Positions 36,190 to 46,751 of a stretch of DNA of 64,000 bases are shown piece by piece (positions within the stretch are counted from its first letter, which is position 1; each line of letters opens with the position of its first letter). Under the pieces are notes generated by a model, which was not told the origin of the DNA, ran no database searches, and was given only the letters and a program-made list of their open reading frames with translations. The translations under genes and the position numbers were made by a program. This stretch comes from Sterolibacterium sp. (GTDB taxonomy: Bacteria; Pseudomonadota; Gammaproteobacteria; Burkholderiales; Rhodocyclaceae). The stretch spans positions 124,001 to 188,000 of the forward strand of contig JAQTOA010000002.1 of NCBI GenBank assembly GCA_028713555.1. The letters are read 5' to 3'.

Positions 36190-38030
36190 TGTTGCGTACC
36201 TTGCTCGTCGTCATTCATGACTTGGTTGCCACTGCCTTGGCCTGGGCACTGGGATACTGGCTCCGCTTCAATTTGGACATTCCGCCTGTTTGGCAACATG
36301 GCATGCTGTTAACCCTGGTTTTCGTCGTCCCTCTGCAAGGCGTGATTGCTTGGAGTTTAGGTCTTTATCGCGGTATTTGGCGCTTTGCCAGCCTGCCTGA
36401 TCTCAAGCGCATCATCGCGGCAGTGGGGGCGAGCGCCCTGGCTGTGCCGATGTTGCTGTACATGCTGCAGATGTTGTCCGATGTGCCCCGTTCGGTATTG
36501 CTGCTGTATCCGGTTCTGCTGATAATATTCATGGGCGGTAGTCGCTTCATCTATCGTTCGTGGAAGGATGGGCATCTGCTCGGTTTTCGCGATGTTACAG
36601 GCGAACCGGTGTTGGTGTTGGGAGCAGGGGAAGCGGCGCTGTCCCTGTTGCGAGAGCTTGCCCGCAGTCGGCAGTGGCATGTGGTCGGATTGCTGGACGA
36701 TGATCCTGACAAATACAAACGCCTGCTTCACGGCGTACCCGTGCTCGGACCTCTCTCCGGAATTGCCGAACAGGCTCTCGCTCACGGCGTGCAGCAAGCG
36801 ATCATGGCCATGCCTTCAGCCACGCCCGCCGCCCGTCGGCGGGCCGCGAAACTGGCCACTGAAGCTGGCCTGACCTTGCTGACCGTGCCGGCATTCGAGG
36901 ACCTTCTTTCCGGGCGAGTTGCCATTTCGCAAATGCGCAAGGTAGAGCTTGAAGATCTTCTTGGGCGCGATCGGGTGCAACTGGATGAAGCGGGTTTGCA
37001 TGGTCTGCTTACCGACCGGGTGGTGCTGGTCACCGGCGCCGGGGGTTCGATCGGTTCCGAGCTATGCCGCCAGATCGCCCGTTACTCGCCGCGCTTGCTG
37101 ATATTTTTTGATATTTCGGAATACGCGATATATCGCATCGAGCAGGAGTTCAGCAAACAGTTTCCTCTGGTTTCAATTGCCTGCCTGGTAGGCGATGTAC
37201 GTGACGAAACCCGCCTGGATGAGGTTTTTGGCGCGTATCGACCCAACATCGTGTTCCATGCCGCCGCCTACAAGCATGTACCGCTGATGGAGAACGAGAA
37301 TGCTTGGCAGGCACTGTGCAACAATGTCCTCGGTACTTGGCGCGTGGCACGCACGGCGATAGAGCATGGTGTCAGTCGATTCGTGTTGATTTCCACGGAC
37401 AAGGCAGTGAATCCGACCAATGTCATGGGCGCCAGCAAGCGTTTGGCGGAAATGGTCTGCCAGGCTTTGAGCAGAAACGTGCAGGGAACTGCGTCCGCGA
37501 CCTGCTTTGTGATGGTACGCTTCGGTAACGTGCTTGGCAGCAGCGGCAGCGTTATCCCGAAGTTCCGCGAACAAATTGCCTGGGGTGGCCCTGTCACGGT
37601 GACCCACCCGGATATCGTGCGCTATTTCATGCTCATTCCCGAGGCAGCGCAACTGGTCTTGCAAGCCGGATTGATGGGGCAAAACGGCGAGATTTTCGTA
37701 CTCGATATGGGCGAGCCCATCAGGATAGTCGATCTAGCGCGCGACATGATCCGGCTCTCGGGCTTTACCGAAGAAGACATTCGCATAGAGTTTACCGGCT
37801 TGCGGCCGGGCGAGAAACTCTACGAGGAACTGCTGGCCAACGGAGAAACGACGCAGCCGACGCCGCATCCCAAGTTGCGTGTGGCACGGGCGGATCCCTT
37901 TGGCGATAATGCTTGGCTGGCGGAACTGCATGACTGGCTGATTCAGCCGGTTCTGGATACGGCGTCAGTCAAGGCGGGATTGGCAGCGCGAATTCCAGAG
38001 TACCACCCTTCACCATCCGCTAGCGAGTAG
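36189..38030 (+). CDS. WbpM/CapD-type nucleotide-sugar 4,6-dehydratase
   Basis: A 613-residue membrane-bound sugar-nucleotide dehydratase. Four hydrophobic segments occupy about the first 130 residues. A CoA-binding-like Rossmann region follows (VLVLGAGEAALSLLREL), then the catalytic short-chain dehydrogenase domain with VTGAGGSIGSELCRQI and ISTDKAVNPTNVMGASKRLAE. The replacement of the usual YxxxK tyrosine by Met-Gly-Ala-Ser-Lys is typical of WbpM and PglF. It probably makes UDP-4-keto-6-deoxy-HexNAc for QuiNAc, FucNAc or bacillosamine-type sugars. It is the last gene of the polysaccharide run; apaH follows four bases later. Confidence 0.93.
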   Translation: MLRTLLVVIHDLVATALAWALGYWLRFNLDIPPVWQHGMLLTLVFVVPLQGVIAWSLGLYRGIWRFASLPDLKRIIAAVGASALAVPMLLYMLQMLSDVPRSVLLLYPVLLIIFMGGSRFIYRSWKDGHLLGFRDVTGEPVLVLGAGEAALSLLRELARSRQWHVVGLLDDDPDKYKRLLHGVPVLGPLSGIAEQALAHGVQQAIMAMPSATPAARRRAAKLATEAGLTLLTVPAFEDLLSGRVAISQMRKVELEDLLGRDRVQLDEAGLHGLLTDRVVLVTGAGGSIGSELCRQIARYSPRLLIFFDISEYAIYRIEQEFSKQFPLVSIACLVGDVRDETRLDEVFGAYRPNIVFHAAAYKHVPLMENENAWQALCNNVLGTWRVARTAIEHGVSRFVLISTDKAVNPTNVMGASKRLAEMVCQALSRNVQGTASATCFVMVRFGNVLGSSGSVIPKFREQIAWGGPVTVTHPDIVRYFMLIPEAAQLVLQAGLMGQNGEIFVLDMGEPIRIVDLARDMIRLSGFTEEDIRIEFTGLRPGEKLYEELLANGETTQPTPHPKLRVARADPFGDNAWLAELHDWLIQPVLDTASVKAGLAARIPEYHPSPSASE

Positions 38031-38033
38031 GGG

Positions 38034-38840
38034 ATGGCGACTTACGCTATAGGCGATATCCAGGGCTGTTTTGATGCGCTGCAACGGCTGCTGGACAGAT
38101 TTGAATTTGACCGGCGCCGTGACCGGCTTTGGCTGGTCGGTGATTTGGTCAATCGCGGTCCCCAATCCCTGGAAGTGCTGCGTTTTGTCCGCAACCTTGA
38201 CGATTCGGCGGTCATCGTACTGGGTAACCACGATCTGCACCTGATTATGCTGGCGGAGGGCAACTCGCGCTCACGCGAGGAAGATACGCTTGAGGCAATA
38301 TTAAACGCTCCTGACCGAGACGAACTGGTCGCTTGGCTACGCCGGCAGCCACTGCTGCATGTTGAAAACGGCTTCGCCATGGTGCATGCCGGCCTGTTGC
38401 CGCAATGGAGCGTAAAGCAAGCCCAGGCTCTATCTGGCGAAGTCGAGTCCGCATTACGCGCCAGAAATTATCGCGATTTCCTGATTCATATGCGGGGCAG
38501 CGAACCGCCAGCCTGGCATGACAATCTGGCGGGATGGGCGCGGCTTCGAGTGATCGTCAATGCAATGACCAGAATGCGTTTCTGCACCCCTAACGGCAGA
38601 ATGGAGTTTCGTAGCAAGGGCAAGGTGAATAGTGCGCCACCCGGCTATCTGCCTTGGTTCGATGCACCGCAGCGCCAGAGTGCCGACCATGTGTTGGTTA
38701 CCGGCCACTGGTCGGCGCTTGGCTTAAAGCTGACCGACAGATTGTTGGCGCTTGACTCCGGCTGTTTCTGGGGCGGCCATCTGACTGCCGTGCGCCTGGA
38801 AGATCAAGCCATATTCCAGGTCGACTGCCGCGCTACGTGA
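38034..38840 (+). CDS. apaH: Symmetrical bis(5'-nucleosyl)-tetraphosphatase ApaH
   Basis: A 268-residue metallophosphatase with GDIQGCFDALQRLLD, WLVGDLVNRGPQSLEVLRFV and VLGNHDLHLIML, the three metal-binding motifs of the calcineurin-like fold. ApaH hydrolyses Ap4A to two ADP and also removes nucleoside-tetraphosphate caps from RNA. The gene follows the polysaccharide locus by four bases, so it may ride on the same transcript. It converges with the SlyB-like lipoprotein gene 35 bases away. Confidence 0.95.
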   Translation: MATYAIGDIQGCFDALQRLLDRFEFDRRRDRLWLVGDLVNRGPQSLEVLRFVRNLDDSAVIVLGNHDLHLIMLAEGNSRSREEDTLEAILNAPDRDELVAWLRRQPLLHVENGFAMVHAGLLPQWSVKQAQALSGEVESALRARNYRDFLIHMRGSEPPAWHDNLAGWARLRVIVNAMTRMRFCTPNGRMEFRSKGKVNSAPPGYLPWFDAPQRQSADHVLVTGHWSALGLKLTDRLLALDSGCFWGGHLTAVRLEDQAIFQVDCRAT

Positions 38841-38875
38841 TCTCAAGTCACTCAGGCCGGCTCTAGTGCCCGTTT

Positions 38876-39337
38876 TCAATGGCTAACGCGCGTCTTTCCT
38901 CCGCCGGAAAGTACGCGCACCCGGTCCCCGATGCGGAACTGTTCATCAGCTTCCTGGGTAATGGCGCTCATCGAACCATTGTCAAACTTGATGGTGATTT
39001 CGAAACCGGCTTTTTTAGTCATGCCTTCTTCGATAGCATGGCCCGCGACTGCGCCACCTACCAAGCCAAGGATGGTACCGACCGCCGAACCACGCTCGCC
39101 GCCGCCGACGTTGCTGCCGGCAATGCCGCCGATCACCCCGCCCACAGTCGAACCCGCACCGGATTTAGTACCTTCGATAGTGACTGACCTGACGCTTTCC
39201 ACTACCCCCATGCGCACGTTCATTTCACGCTGTGCCTGGCCCTGCGAATAACTGCTGCCGGACTGGCTGGTGGCACAACCAGAGAGCATCAGTGCGCATG
39301 CGGCAAGCGTGATCAAAGTAAAAATAGTTTTGTTCAT
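38876..39337 (-). CDS. Glycine-zipper outer-membrane lipoprotein (SlyB/Pcp-like)
   Basis: A 153-residue protein. It starts MNKTIFTLITLAACALMLSGC, a lipoprotein signal with the lipobox LSGC. A glycine-zipper hairpin follows (GSTVGGVIGGIAGSNVGGG, then GTILGLVGGAVAGHAIEEGMTKK) and a beta-rich C-terminus. The ORF track begins at 39436, but ATG 39337 with AAGGAAA ahead is the true start. SlyB proteins sit in the outer membrane and respond to envelope stress. The gene lies ten bases after the PfkB kinase. Confidence 0.92.
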   Translation of the reverse strand: MNKTIFTLITLAACALMLSGCATSQSGSSYSQGQAQREMNVRMGVVESVRSVTIEGTKSGAGSTVGGVIGGIAGSNVGGGERGSAVGTILGLVGGAVAGHAIEEGMTKKAGFEITIKFDNGSMSAITQEADEQFRIGDRVRVLSGGGKTRVSH

Positions 39338-39347
39338 TTCGGTTTCC

Positions 39348-40283
39348 TTACCAGAGTGGATGGCCAAAGGCCTCGTGATAGCGTGCAGCAATTTCCTCAC
39401 GCGGCAGCTTGTGGTTCTGGCCACCGCGCTTGGCAATTTTTATCGCGCCCATCAACGAGGCCAACCGGCCGGTTTTTTCCAATGACCAACCCTCAGCGAT
39501 GCCATACAGCAGACCAGCGCGATAGGCATCGCCGCAACCGGTTGGATCGACCACTACCCCTGGTTTAACGCTGGGAATGCTAATGCGTTGACCTGAGCTG
39601 TAAATTTCCGAACCGTTACTGCCTAGTGTAACGATCAATGCCTTGACCTCGCGCGCGAGCTCCTCAAGCGTTTTTCCGGTTCGTTCGCAAAATAGCTTGG
39701 CTTCGTAGTCATTGAGGGTGCAATAGTCGGCGAGCTTCAGAAACTGCATTAGCTCTTCGCCATTGAACATCGGCAGACCTTGCCCCGGATCGAATATGAA
39801 GGGGATGCCGGCTGCGTGGAATTCGCGGGAGTGCTGGAGCATGCCGTCGCGGCCATCGGGCGAGACGATACCGAGCGAAACGGTCGGCGCATCGGCAACA
39901 TGGTTGTGATGGGAAAAACCCATTGCGCCGGGATGGAAGGCGGTGATCTGGTTGTCGTCCAGGTCGGTGGTGATGAAAGCCTGTGCGGTATAGCTGTCGG
40001 AAATCTCTTTGACATGGCTGACGTCGAGTTTCAACTGTTTCAAACGCCGCTCATAAAGCGCGTAATCATCGCCTACCGTGGCCATGATCAGCGGTTTTCC
40101 CCCAAGCAGTTGGAGATTGAAGGCGATGTTGCCGGCGCACCCCCCGAACTCCCGGCGCATGTCGGGAACCAGAAATGAAACGTTGAGGATATGGATCTGC
40201 TCAGGCAGGATGTGGTGCTTGAAACGATCATGAAAAACCATGATCGTGTCATAGGCAAGGGAACCGCAAATCAATGTTTGCAT
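39348..40283 (-). CDS. PfkB-family carbohydrate or nucleoside kinase
   Basis: A 311-residue ribokinase-fold enzyme. It starts MQTLICGSLAYDTIMVF; GGCAGNIAFNLQLLGG is the substrate-binding signature and the second signature is VVDPTGCGDAYRAGLLYG with the catalytic aspartate. The TGCGDA version and the GLVSPDGRDGM-type region resemble adenosine-kinase-like proteins of betaproteobacteria. The substrate is not certain. It lies in a run with tpx upstream and slyB-like downstream. Confidence 0.86.
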   Translation of the reverse strand: MQTLICGSLAYDTIMVFHDRFKHHILPEQIHILNVSFLVPDMRREFGGCAGNIAFNLQLLGGKPLIMATVGDDYALYERRLKQLKLDVSHVKEISDSYTAQAFITTDLDDNQITAFHPGAMGFSHHNHVADAPTVSLGIVSPDGRDGMLQHSREFHAAGIPFIFDPGQGLPMFNGEELMQFLKLADYCTLNDYEAKLFCERTGKTLEELAREVKALIVTLGSNGSEIYSSGQRISIPSVKPGVVVDPTGCGDAYRAGLLYGIAEGWSLEKTGRLASLMGAIKIAKRGGQNHKLPREEIAARYHEAFGHPLW

Positions 40284-40360
40284 GCTTGGGCCGGATGCTG
40301 GAGGATACGCGGATTATAGCATTCGGGCATCCTGGCCCGATTTTCGGCCTGCGCCTTGGC

Positions 40361-40861
40361 TCAGCCAAGTGCCGCCAGAGCCGCGTCGTAGTTGGGTTCG
40401 CTCTTGATCTCCGGGACCAGTTCGGCGTAGATTACCTTGTCATTCTCGTTGAGCACCACCACGGCGCGCGCGGCAACACCGGCGAGTGGCCCATCCAAGA
40501 TCTCGACGCCGTAATTGCTCATGAATTCACGGCCGCGCATCAGGGATAACGGGATGACGTTCTTCAAGCCTTCGATAGTGCAGAAACGATTCATGGCGAA
40601 CGGCAGATCGGCGGAGATCACCAGTACCACGGTGTTGGGCAAATTGCTGGCGCGTTCGTTGAATTTGCGCGTGGAGGTGGCGCAGACTGGCGTGTCCAGG
40701 CTGGGAACGATGTTGAGTACCTTGCGTTTGCCGGCAAAATCCTTGAGCGACTTGTTAGACAGGTCGGCGGTAACCAGTGAGAAGGCGGCCGCATTCTGTC
40801 CGGGCTGAGGAAACTGACCGGCGAGGTGGATCGGATTGCCGCCAAGAGTCACGGTAGTCAT
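40361..40861 (-). CDS. tpx: Thiol peroxidase Tpx
   Basis: A 166-residue atypical 2-Cys peroxiredoxin. It begins [27 protein letters not shown]. The peroxidatic cysteine lies in [17 protein letters not shown] near residue 60 and the resolving cysteine in [12 protein letters not shown] near residue 94. It reduces alkyl hydroperoxides with thioredoxin in the periplasm or cytoplasm. Typical length. A CTTGGC-TCA-GCCAAG hairpin covers its stop codon but has no T-run. Confidence 0.95.
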   Translation of the reverse strand: MTTVTLGGNPIHLAGQFPQPGQNAAAFSLVTADLSNKSLKDFAGKRKVLNIVPSLDTPVCATSTRKFNERASNLPNTVVLVISADLPFAMNRFCTIEGLKNVIPLSLMRGREFMSNYGVEILDGPLAGVAARAVVVLNENDKVIYAELVPEIKSEPNYDAALAALG

Positions 40862-40900
40862 GGCTATTCTCCTTTAGATATCGACTTCTTGATGGTACGC

Positions 40901-41731
40901 TCACGGATAGAAAAGATAAAGCCGGTACCCGCTTGCCACGGCACTGCCGGTGTTGTCATAGGTTAGAGCCAGGTTAACAGCGAGTTCGCCCTGTGCGACA
41001 AAACCTGTCGCGACATCGGTGCTGATCGGCAGGTAATCAGCCGGCGCCAGTATTTTTCGCAACAGCGGCTGATCGTTGATGTCGGTCAGAGTCAGTTCAA
41101 TATCGGGATAAGTTTGAGCGAAGGGCGCACGATTCTTTAGCGTGGCTATCAGTACCAGTTGTCCGCTGGTGCCCGGGTGAAGATCGGATGATTCGATGCT
41201 GATCAGGTCACCCTTGCGTGGCAAGGGGACGTCGCAACTAAGAGGCTTGCACAGGTCTTGCAGCAAGGGTTTCATGGCCGGCGACAGTACGCTCAGCTCG
41301 ACACGGAAATACACGATAACTTGCAGCAACAGCAACAACAAGACCAGCGCTGCGGCCAGCACCCAAGCCCAAGTATGACGCTTGGGCGCTGTTTCGACTT
41401 TTCGATGCAACAGCGGCTCGATCCGCTCGTCTTGCCAACCGTGATCGTCCAATGGCTCGCCAGACAGGCTGGGGGTTGTCGGGAGTTCTTCGAGTATTTC
41501 CGAGACCGGCTCATCTGTATGAGCTGATGCCTGCAAAGAAGCCTCTTGATCGAAAAGGTCAGGCAATGCTGCAATCGATGCAACAGGTTCCTTCACCATG
41601 TCGAGAAGCGTATCGATGGCATTAAAGACTAGCTGGCATTGGCCGCAACGCACCTTGCCATGCATCGCTTTGAGTTGTTCGGGGGTAACACGGAAAGCGG
41701 TAGTGCAACCCGGGCAGCGGGTGATCATCAT
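40901..41731 (-). CDS. DUF3426 zinc-ribbon membrane protein
   Basis: About 276 residues. The N-terminus MMITRCPGCTTAFRVTPEQLKAMHGKVRCGQCQLVFNA is the MJ0042 zinc ribbon with two Cys pairs. A variable acidic region follows, then one membrane helix near residue 130 (WVLAAALVLLLLLLQVIVYF), then the periplasmic DUF3426 domain. The function is unknown; in betaproteobacteria it regularly follows prmA. The true start at 41731 forms an ATGA overlap with the prmA stop; the ORF track adds nine residues. Confidence 0.88.
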   Translation of the reverse strand: MMITRCPGCTTAFRVTPEQLKAMHGKVRCGQCQLVFNAIDTLLDMVKEPVASIAALPDLFDQEASLQASAHTDEPVSEILEELPTTPSLSGEPLDDHGWQDERIEPLLHRKVETAPKRHTWAWVLAAALVLLLLLLQVIVYFRVELSVLSPAMKPLLQDLCKPLSCDVPLPRKGDLISIESSDLHPGTSGQLVLIATLKNRAPFAQTYPDIELTLTDINDQPLLRKILAPADYLPISTDVATGFVAQGELAVNLALTYDNTGSAVASGYRLYLFYP

Positions 41732-42654
41732 GCTTGCATGCCCTCCAGTAGTACCCAACCATCCAGTGTTGCAGCAACGCGCAGCGCCATGAATGGGGCA
41801 TAAGCCGCGATAACTTGCTCACCCTGACTTGCCAATATGCCGGATAGCGCCAGACGTCCCGCAGATTTGTCCTGTTGCCCGCTCACTGCAACGCGAGCAG
41901 AGAGCAGAGGCGCCAGCAGGCAGATCGGGTTGGTGAGGATGTTGGCTATGACACGATCGAAGGTCTCATCCAGCGTTGAAGACGAGTGGCGTAGTTCGAG
42001 CGTGATGTGGTTAGCGGTGGCGTTGTCGCGCGCTACGTTCAATGCGATAGCGTCAATGTCAACGCCGAGCACGTGGCTAGCGCCGAGCTTGGCTGCGGCA
42101 ATAGCCAAAATGCCTGAGCCGCAACCGTAATCCAGTAGCGTCTCGCCACCCCGCACGTTTTGGCACAGCCACTCCAGGCAGAGTCGCGTACTGGGGTGCG
42201 AACCGGTGCCGAAGGCCAAACCAGGATCGAGCATCAGGTTAATCGCTGTCGGGTCGGGCACGGCATGCCAAGAAGGAACAATCCACAGGCGCTGATTGAT
42301 TTGGATCGGCGTGAACTGCGATTGAGTCAGCTGCACCCAATTCTGCTCCGCGATTTCATCCACGGTGAAAACAGGCGGGCTGTCGATACCGACAGCATGG
42401 CAGGCGGCGGCGATGCGCTTGCTTAGATCCCCAGCGTCAGCGCAGGGCTCAAACAAGGCAATAATTCGGCTTTGCAGCCACAAACTCGGGGAGTCGCAAG
42501 CCGGGTTGCCCGGTTCGTCAAACTGGGGCGTTTCGTCTGGCGTACCGGCCAGCGCGTCCTCGACACTGACAGTGATCGCCCCCTGTTCGAGCAACGCATC
42601 CGACAACGCCTCGGCATGATCAGCATCGGCGGCAAGCGCGACACTTAACCACAT
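41728..42654 (-). CDS. prmA: Ribosomal protein L11 methyltransferase PrmA
   Basis: A 308-residue PrmA. The N-terminal L11-binding domain begins MWLSVALAADADHAEALSDALLEQGA. The methyltransferase core has DPGLAFGTGSHPSTRLCLEWL, LLDYGCGSGILAIAAAKLGA and VIANILTNPI. It trimethylates L11 lysines and the N-terminus. It stands between accC (48 bases upstream) and DUF3426, the usual accB-accC-prmA order. Confidence 0.96.
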   Translation of the reverse strand: MWLSVALAADADHAEALSDALLEQGAITVSVEDALAGTPDETPQFDEPGNPACDSPSLWLQSRIIALFEPCADAGDLSKRIAAACHAVGIDSPPVFTVDEIAEQNWVQLTQSQFTPIQINQRLWIVPSWHAVPDPTAINLMLDPGLAFGTGSHPSTRLCLEWLCQNVRGGETLLDYGCGSGILAIAAAKLGASHVLGVDIDAIALNVARDNATANHITLELRHSSSTLDETFDRVIANILTNPICLLAPLLSARVAVSGQQDKSAGRLALSGILASQGEQVIAAYAPFMALRVAATLDGWVLLEGMQA

Positions 42655-42702
42655 CTCAGGGCGTGTCCCGCTTGCACACGTCGCTCAATTGAGAACACGA
42701 CC

Positions 42703-44067
<1,365 letters not shown>

Positions 44068-44074
44068 TGCGATT

Positions 44075-44524
44075 TCAACCGATCAAGAACATCGGCTGTC
44101 CAAATTCGACTGGCTGACCATTCTCGACGAGGATCGCCTTGATGACGCCATTGGCGTCGGATTCGATCTCGTTCATCAGTTTCATCGCTTCGATGACACA
44201 CAGTGTGTCGCCTTCCTTGACCGGCTGGCCAACTTCAACGAAAGGCGTCGAATTAGGCGAACCCGCGCGATAGAAAGTTCCAACCATCGGTGCTTTGACG
44301 ATATGTCCCTCGAGTTCACTCGGGACAATCGGTGTTGCCTCACTCGGGCTTGGTGCCGGAACAAACTGGGCAGCTGGCGCGTTACTCATCATATACGCGG
44401 TAGCCTGCGGGGCTGGTGCATGCTTGACGATACGCACCTTCTCCTCCCCCTCGGTTACTTCCAGTTCTGTAATGCCCGACTCCTGCACAAGGTCGATCAG
44501 TTTCTTGAGCTTTCTCAGATCCAT
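44075..44524 (-). CDS. accB: Biotin carboxyl carrier protein of acetyl-CoA carboxylase
   Basis: About 149 residues, starting [33 protein letters not shown] proline- and alanine-rich linker (residues about 40-70) leads to the biotinyl domain with the biotinylation site [14 protein letters not shown]. The ORF track adds five residues before MDLRK; I prefer 44524 because MDLRK is the family start. It is followed by accC. Confidence 0.96.
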   Translation of the reverse strand: MDLRKLKKLIDLVQESGITELEVTEGEEKVRIVKHAPAPQATAYMMSNAPAAQFVPAPSPSEATPIVPSELEGHIVKAPMVGTFYRAGSPNSTPFVEVGQPVKEGDTLCVIEAMKLMNEIESDANGVIKAILVENGQPVEFGQPMFLIG

Positions 44525-44581
44525 GGGTACTCCCGGCAAGTCAGTAGGCAGCTAAGCGCCATAAATGCGCCGCTGTTGGGT

Positions 44582-45070
44582 TCAGGTTGGGTTAATGCGC
44601 GCTAGCGCGGCAGCCAGAGCAAGTTCATAACCTTCGCTGCCTAAGCCGCAGATGACGCCGACGGCTATGTCGGAAAAGTACGAATGTTTGCGGAAGGATT
44701 CCCGCGAATGGATGTTCGACAAGTGAACCTCAATAAAGGGGATGGCAACCGCCGCCAAGGCATCGCGTAGCGCGATGCTGGTATGGGTATACGCAGCAGG
44801 ATTGATGATAATGAACTGGACACCCTCGCTGGCAGCGGACTGAACACGGTCCACCAACTCACCCTCGCTGTTGCTCTGGTAACTTTCAACCTGTACGCCG
44901 ACTGCACGTCCCTGCGCTTCCATCGCCCGATGGATGCTTTCCAGCGTGTTGCGGCCATAAATTTCAGGCTCGCGTGCTCCCAACAGGTTCAGGTTGGGGC
45001 CATGCAATACCAGGATGCGTGGCTTAGAGTTTTGAGGATCAGGTTTTTTAGTACGAGTTTGCTTGGACAT
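44582..45070 (-). CDS. aroQ: Type II 3-dehydroquinate dehydratase
   Basis: A 162-residue type II enzyme of the shikimate pathway. Motifs are [21 protein letters not shown] with the catalytic Tyr, [31 protein letters not shown] and [33 protein letters not shown]. It has an extra basic N-terminal tail of about 15 residues ([15 protein letters not shown]) before the conserved start. It heads the accB-accC-prmA transcript. Confidence 0.95.
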   Translation of the reverse strand: MSKQTRTKKPDPQNSKPRILVLHGPNLNLLGAREPEIYGRNTLESIHRAMEAQGRAVGVQVESYQSNSEGELVDRVQSAASEGVQFIIINPAAYTHTSIALRDALAAVAIPFIEVHLSNIHSRESFRKHSYFSDIAVGVICGLGSEGYELALAAALARINPT

Positions 45071-45129
45071 AGTCGCAAGTTTGCCGCAAATCGATGCATT
45101 TTGTCTAGTCCCCTGTTGAGAACTGTTGC

Positions 45130-45246
45130 GAGCTCCTGAGTTGTCCGGTTCTGTAGCACGACATCTGTCCGGTCGTCATACTGCCCCGAAGGGGGTAGCA
45201 AATGCGACAGACAGAGCTGCTACAGGAGATTCGAAAGATGAGATTC
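45130..45246 (+). mobile_element. Remnant of the 5' end of an ISNCY-type insertion sequence
   Basis: From ATG 45202 the frame reads MRQTELLQEIRKMRF, which I recognise as the N-terminus of a family of ISNCY-type transposases, and then changes abruptly to unrelated sequence. The 65 bases before it, with repeated TGTCCGGT-like words, probably belong to the IS end. The remnant runs in frame into the mlaF ORF by chance, which explains the overlong ORF in the track. The exact ends were not identified. Confidence 0.5.
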
Positions 45247-45366
45247 GGAATTGCTGGTAGCATTCACGTTAAGCAGATATTGGCTACCCCCCAGGGTTTG
45301 TGCCCATTCAAGATAGACACGGAAATAATCAGTCGGGACTATCAAGTTCACCAGGAGATAAAGAGC

Positions 45367-46173
45367 GTGTCAGAATCACCCGAAAATCTGGTCAAGATCA
45401 GCGATCTTCATTTTGCCTACGGCGAACGGAAAGTGCTCAATGGCATCAACCTGAAAATTCAAAAAGGCAAGGTGGTGGCCATTCTGGGTGTCAGTGGCAG
45501 CGGCAAGACTACCCTGCTGCGTCTCATGGGCGGGCAAGTGAAGCCGCAGCACGGCAGCGTCATGGTAGCTGATCGGGTTGTGCACGAACTCGACGACGAC
45601 GGCCTGTACCTATTAAGGCGCGACATGGGCATGATGTTCCAGATGGGTGGTTTGTATAGTGATTTGTCTGTGTTCGATAACGTCGCTTTCCCGATGCGCG
45701 AACTGACCAATCTTCCCGAGGAACTGATCCGCGACCTGGTGTTGATGAAGCTGCATGCGGTGGGCTTGCGTGGCGCCTCGACGATGATGACCGGAGAACT
45801 GTCGGGTGGCATGGCGCGGCGTGTAGCACTGGCTCGGGCGATTGCCCTCGATCCGATGCTGATCATGTACGACGAACCGTTTGCCGGTCTCGACCCGATA
45901 TCGCTGAACGTCATCGCCAATCTGATCCGGCGTCTTAATGATGCGCTGGGCGTGACTTCGATCGTTGTGACTTACGATATGTCCGAGTCGCTAAAGGTTG
46001 TCGATTACGCCTATTTTGTCCATGACGGCGTGGTTGTTGCCGAAGGGCCGGCGGCCGAAATGTTTTCTTCCGACAACCCGTTTGTGCATCAGTTTGTTCA
46101 TGCCCAACCGGACGGACCGGTGGCATTTCATTATCCGAGCAATCCCTATCCAGTCGAACTGGGCATGAGTTAA
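45367..46173 (+). CDS. mlaF: MlaF-like ABC transporter ATP-binding protein, isolated and with altered H-loop
   Basis: 268 residues from GTG 45367, preceded by AGGAGA at eight bases. Walker A is GVSGSGKTTLLRLMGG near residue 40, the signature is TGELSGGMARRVALARAIALDP, and Walker B is LIMYDEPFAGLDPIS. The family resemblance to MlaF, the ATPase of the lipid transport system for outer-membrane asymmetry, is strong. Two oddities appear. The H-loop reads VVTYDMSES, with Tyr 203 (TAC) where the switch histidine (VVTHDVSES) is expected. No mlaE, mlaD, mlaB or mlaC follows; ubiJ on the other strand overlaps the stop by two bases. An IS fragment lies upstream. The gene may be non-functional or a divergent extra copy. 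Confidence 0.85.
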   Translation: MSESPENLVKISDLHFAYGERKVLNGINLKIQKGKVVAILGVSGSGKTTLLRLMGGQVKPQHGSVMVADRVVHELDDDGLYLLRRDMGMMFQMGGLYSDLSVFDNVAFPMRELTNLPEELIRDLVLMKLHAVGLRGASTMMTGELSGGMARRVALARAIALDPMLIMYDEPFAGLDPISLNVIANLIRRLNDALGVTSIVVTYDMSESLKVVDYAYFVHDGVVVAEGPAAEMFSSDNPFVHQFVHAQPDGPVAFHYPSNPYPVELGMS

Positions 46174-46736
46174 CCGCCCAGGTTGGCGATTCTTTGTTCC
46201 AGTCGCGTCAGGTCGTCGTGGAGTTGCGTCACGTTTTCGGAGAATGTCGCAACTATCGATGACTTGACCAGCATTAGCTGTTCTTCAGTCAGATATTCGG
46301 CGAAATTTTCCGCCAGATTGTGCGCCGCTTGTTGATGCCAGGCGCCGAAGGCGGTGAGTATCCCGGCGATGCGGTGTGCGGCAATGTCGCCGATGATCTT
46401 GCTGAGGTCTTCCTCGAAATCCCAGCGCAAATTACTCAGTACGAATCCCAGCGCATCGGCAAATTCGGCCGAACCGGAAATGCATGCCGCCTTCGTTATC
46501 GCCTCTATACCTCTCAATGCCAGTAGCGGTGCATCGGGAGGCAGGGCGATTTCCACATCCCGGACTTCTGTGCCAACAAGCGCGAGCATACCTTCGGCCG
46601 TCACGGCCATGTCGAGCCGGAACGGCGGCAGAGAAAGGCGCGCTGCCCGACCGGCAAAGGGCATCAGCCGCGCTCGCGCCCAGGCGGCGTCCTGGAGCAT
46701 ATGGTTGAGCGCACCCAGCACGGCGTTGGTGAGCAC
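46170..46736 (-). CDS. ubiJ: Ubiquinone biosynthesis accessory factor UbiJ (SCP2 domain)
   Basis: A 188-residue protein with an N-terminal sterol-carrier-like domain (RARLMPFAGRAARLSLPPFRLDMAVTAEGML) and a C-terminal helical tail (LTRLEQRIANL). UbiJ with UbiK helps hold ubiquinone intermediates and enzymes in a complex. In many betaproteobacteria it stands between ubiE and ubiB; here ubiE and a Tim44-domain gene precede it, but ubiB does not follow. The 3' end overlaps the convergent mlaF stop. Confidence 0.85.
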   Translation of the reverse strand: MLTNAVLGALNHMLQDAAWARARLMPFAGRAARLSLPPFRLDMAVTAEGMLALVGTEVRDVEIALPPDAPLLALRGIEAITKAACISGSAEFADALGFVLSNLRWDFEEDLSKIIGDIAAHRIAGILTAFGAWHQQAAHNLAENFAEYLTEEQLMLVKSSIVATFSENVTQLHDDLTRLEQRIANLGG

Positions 46737-46751
46737 GGATGATCCTATCGA

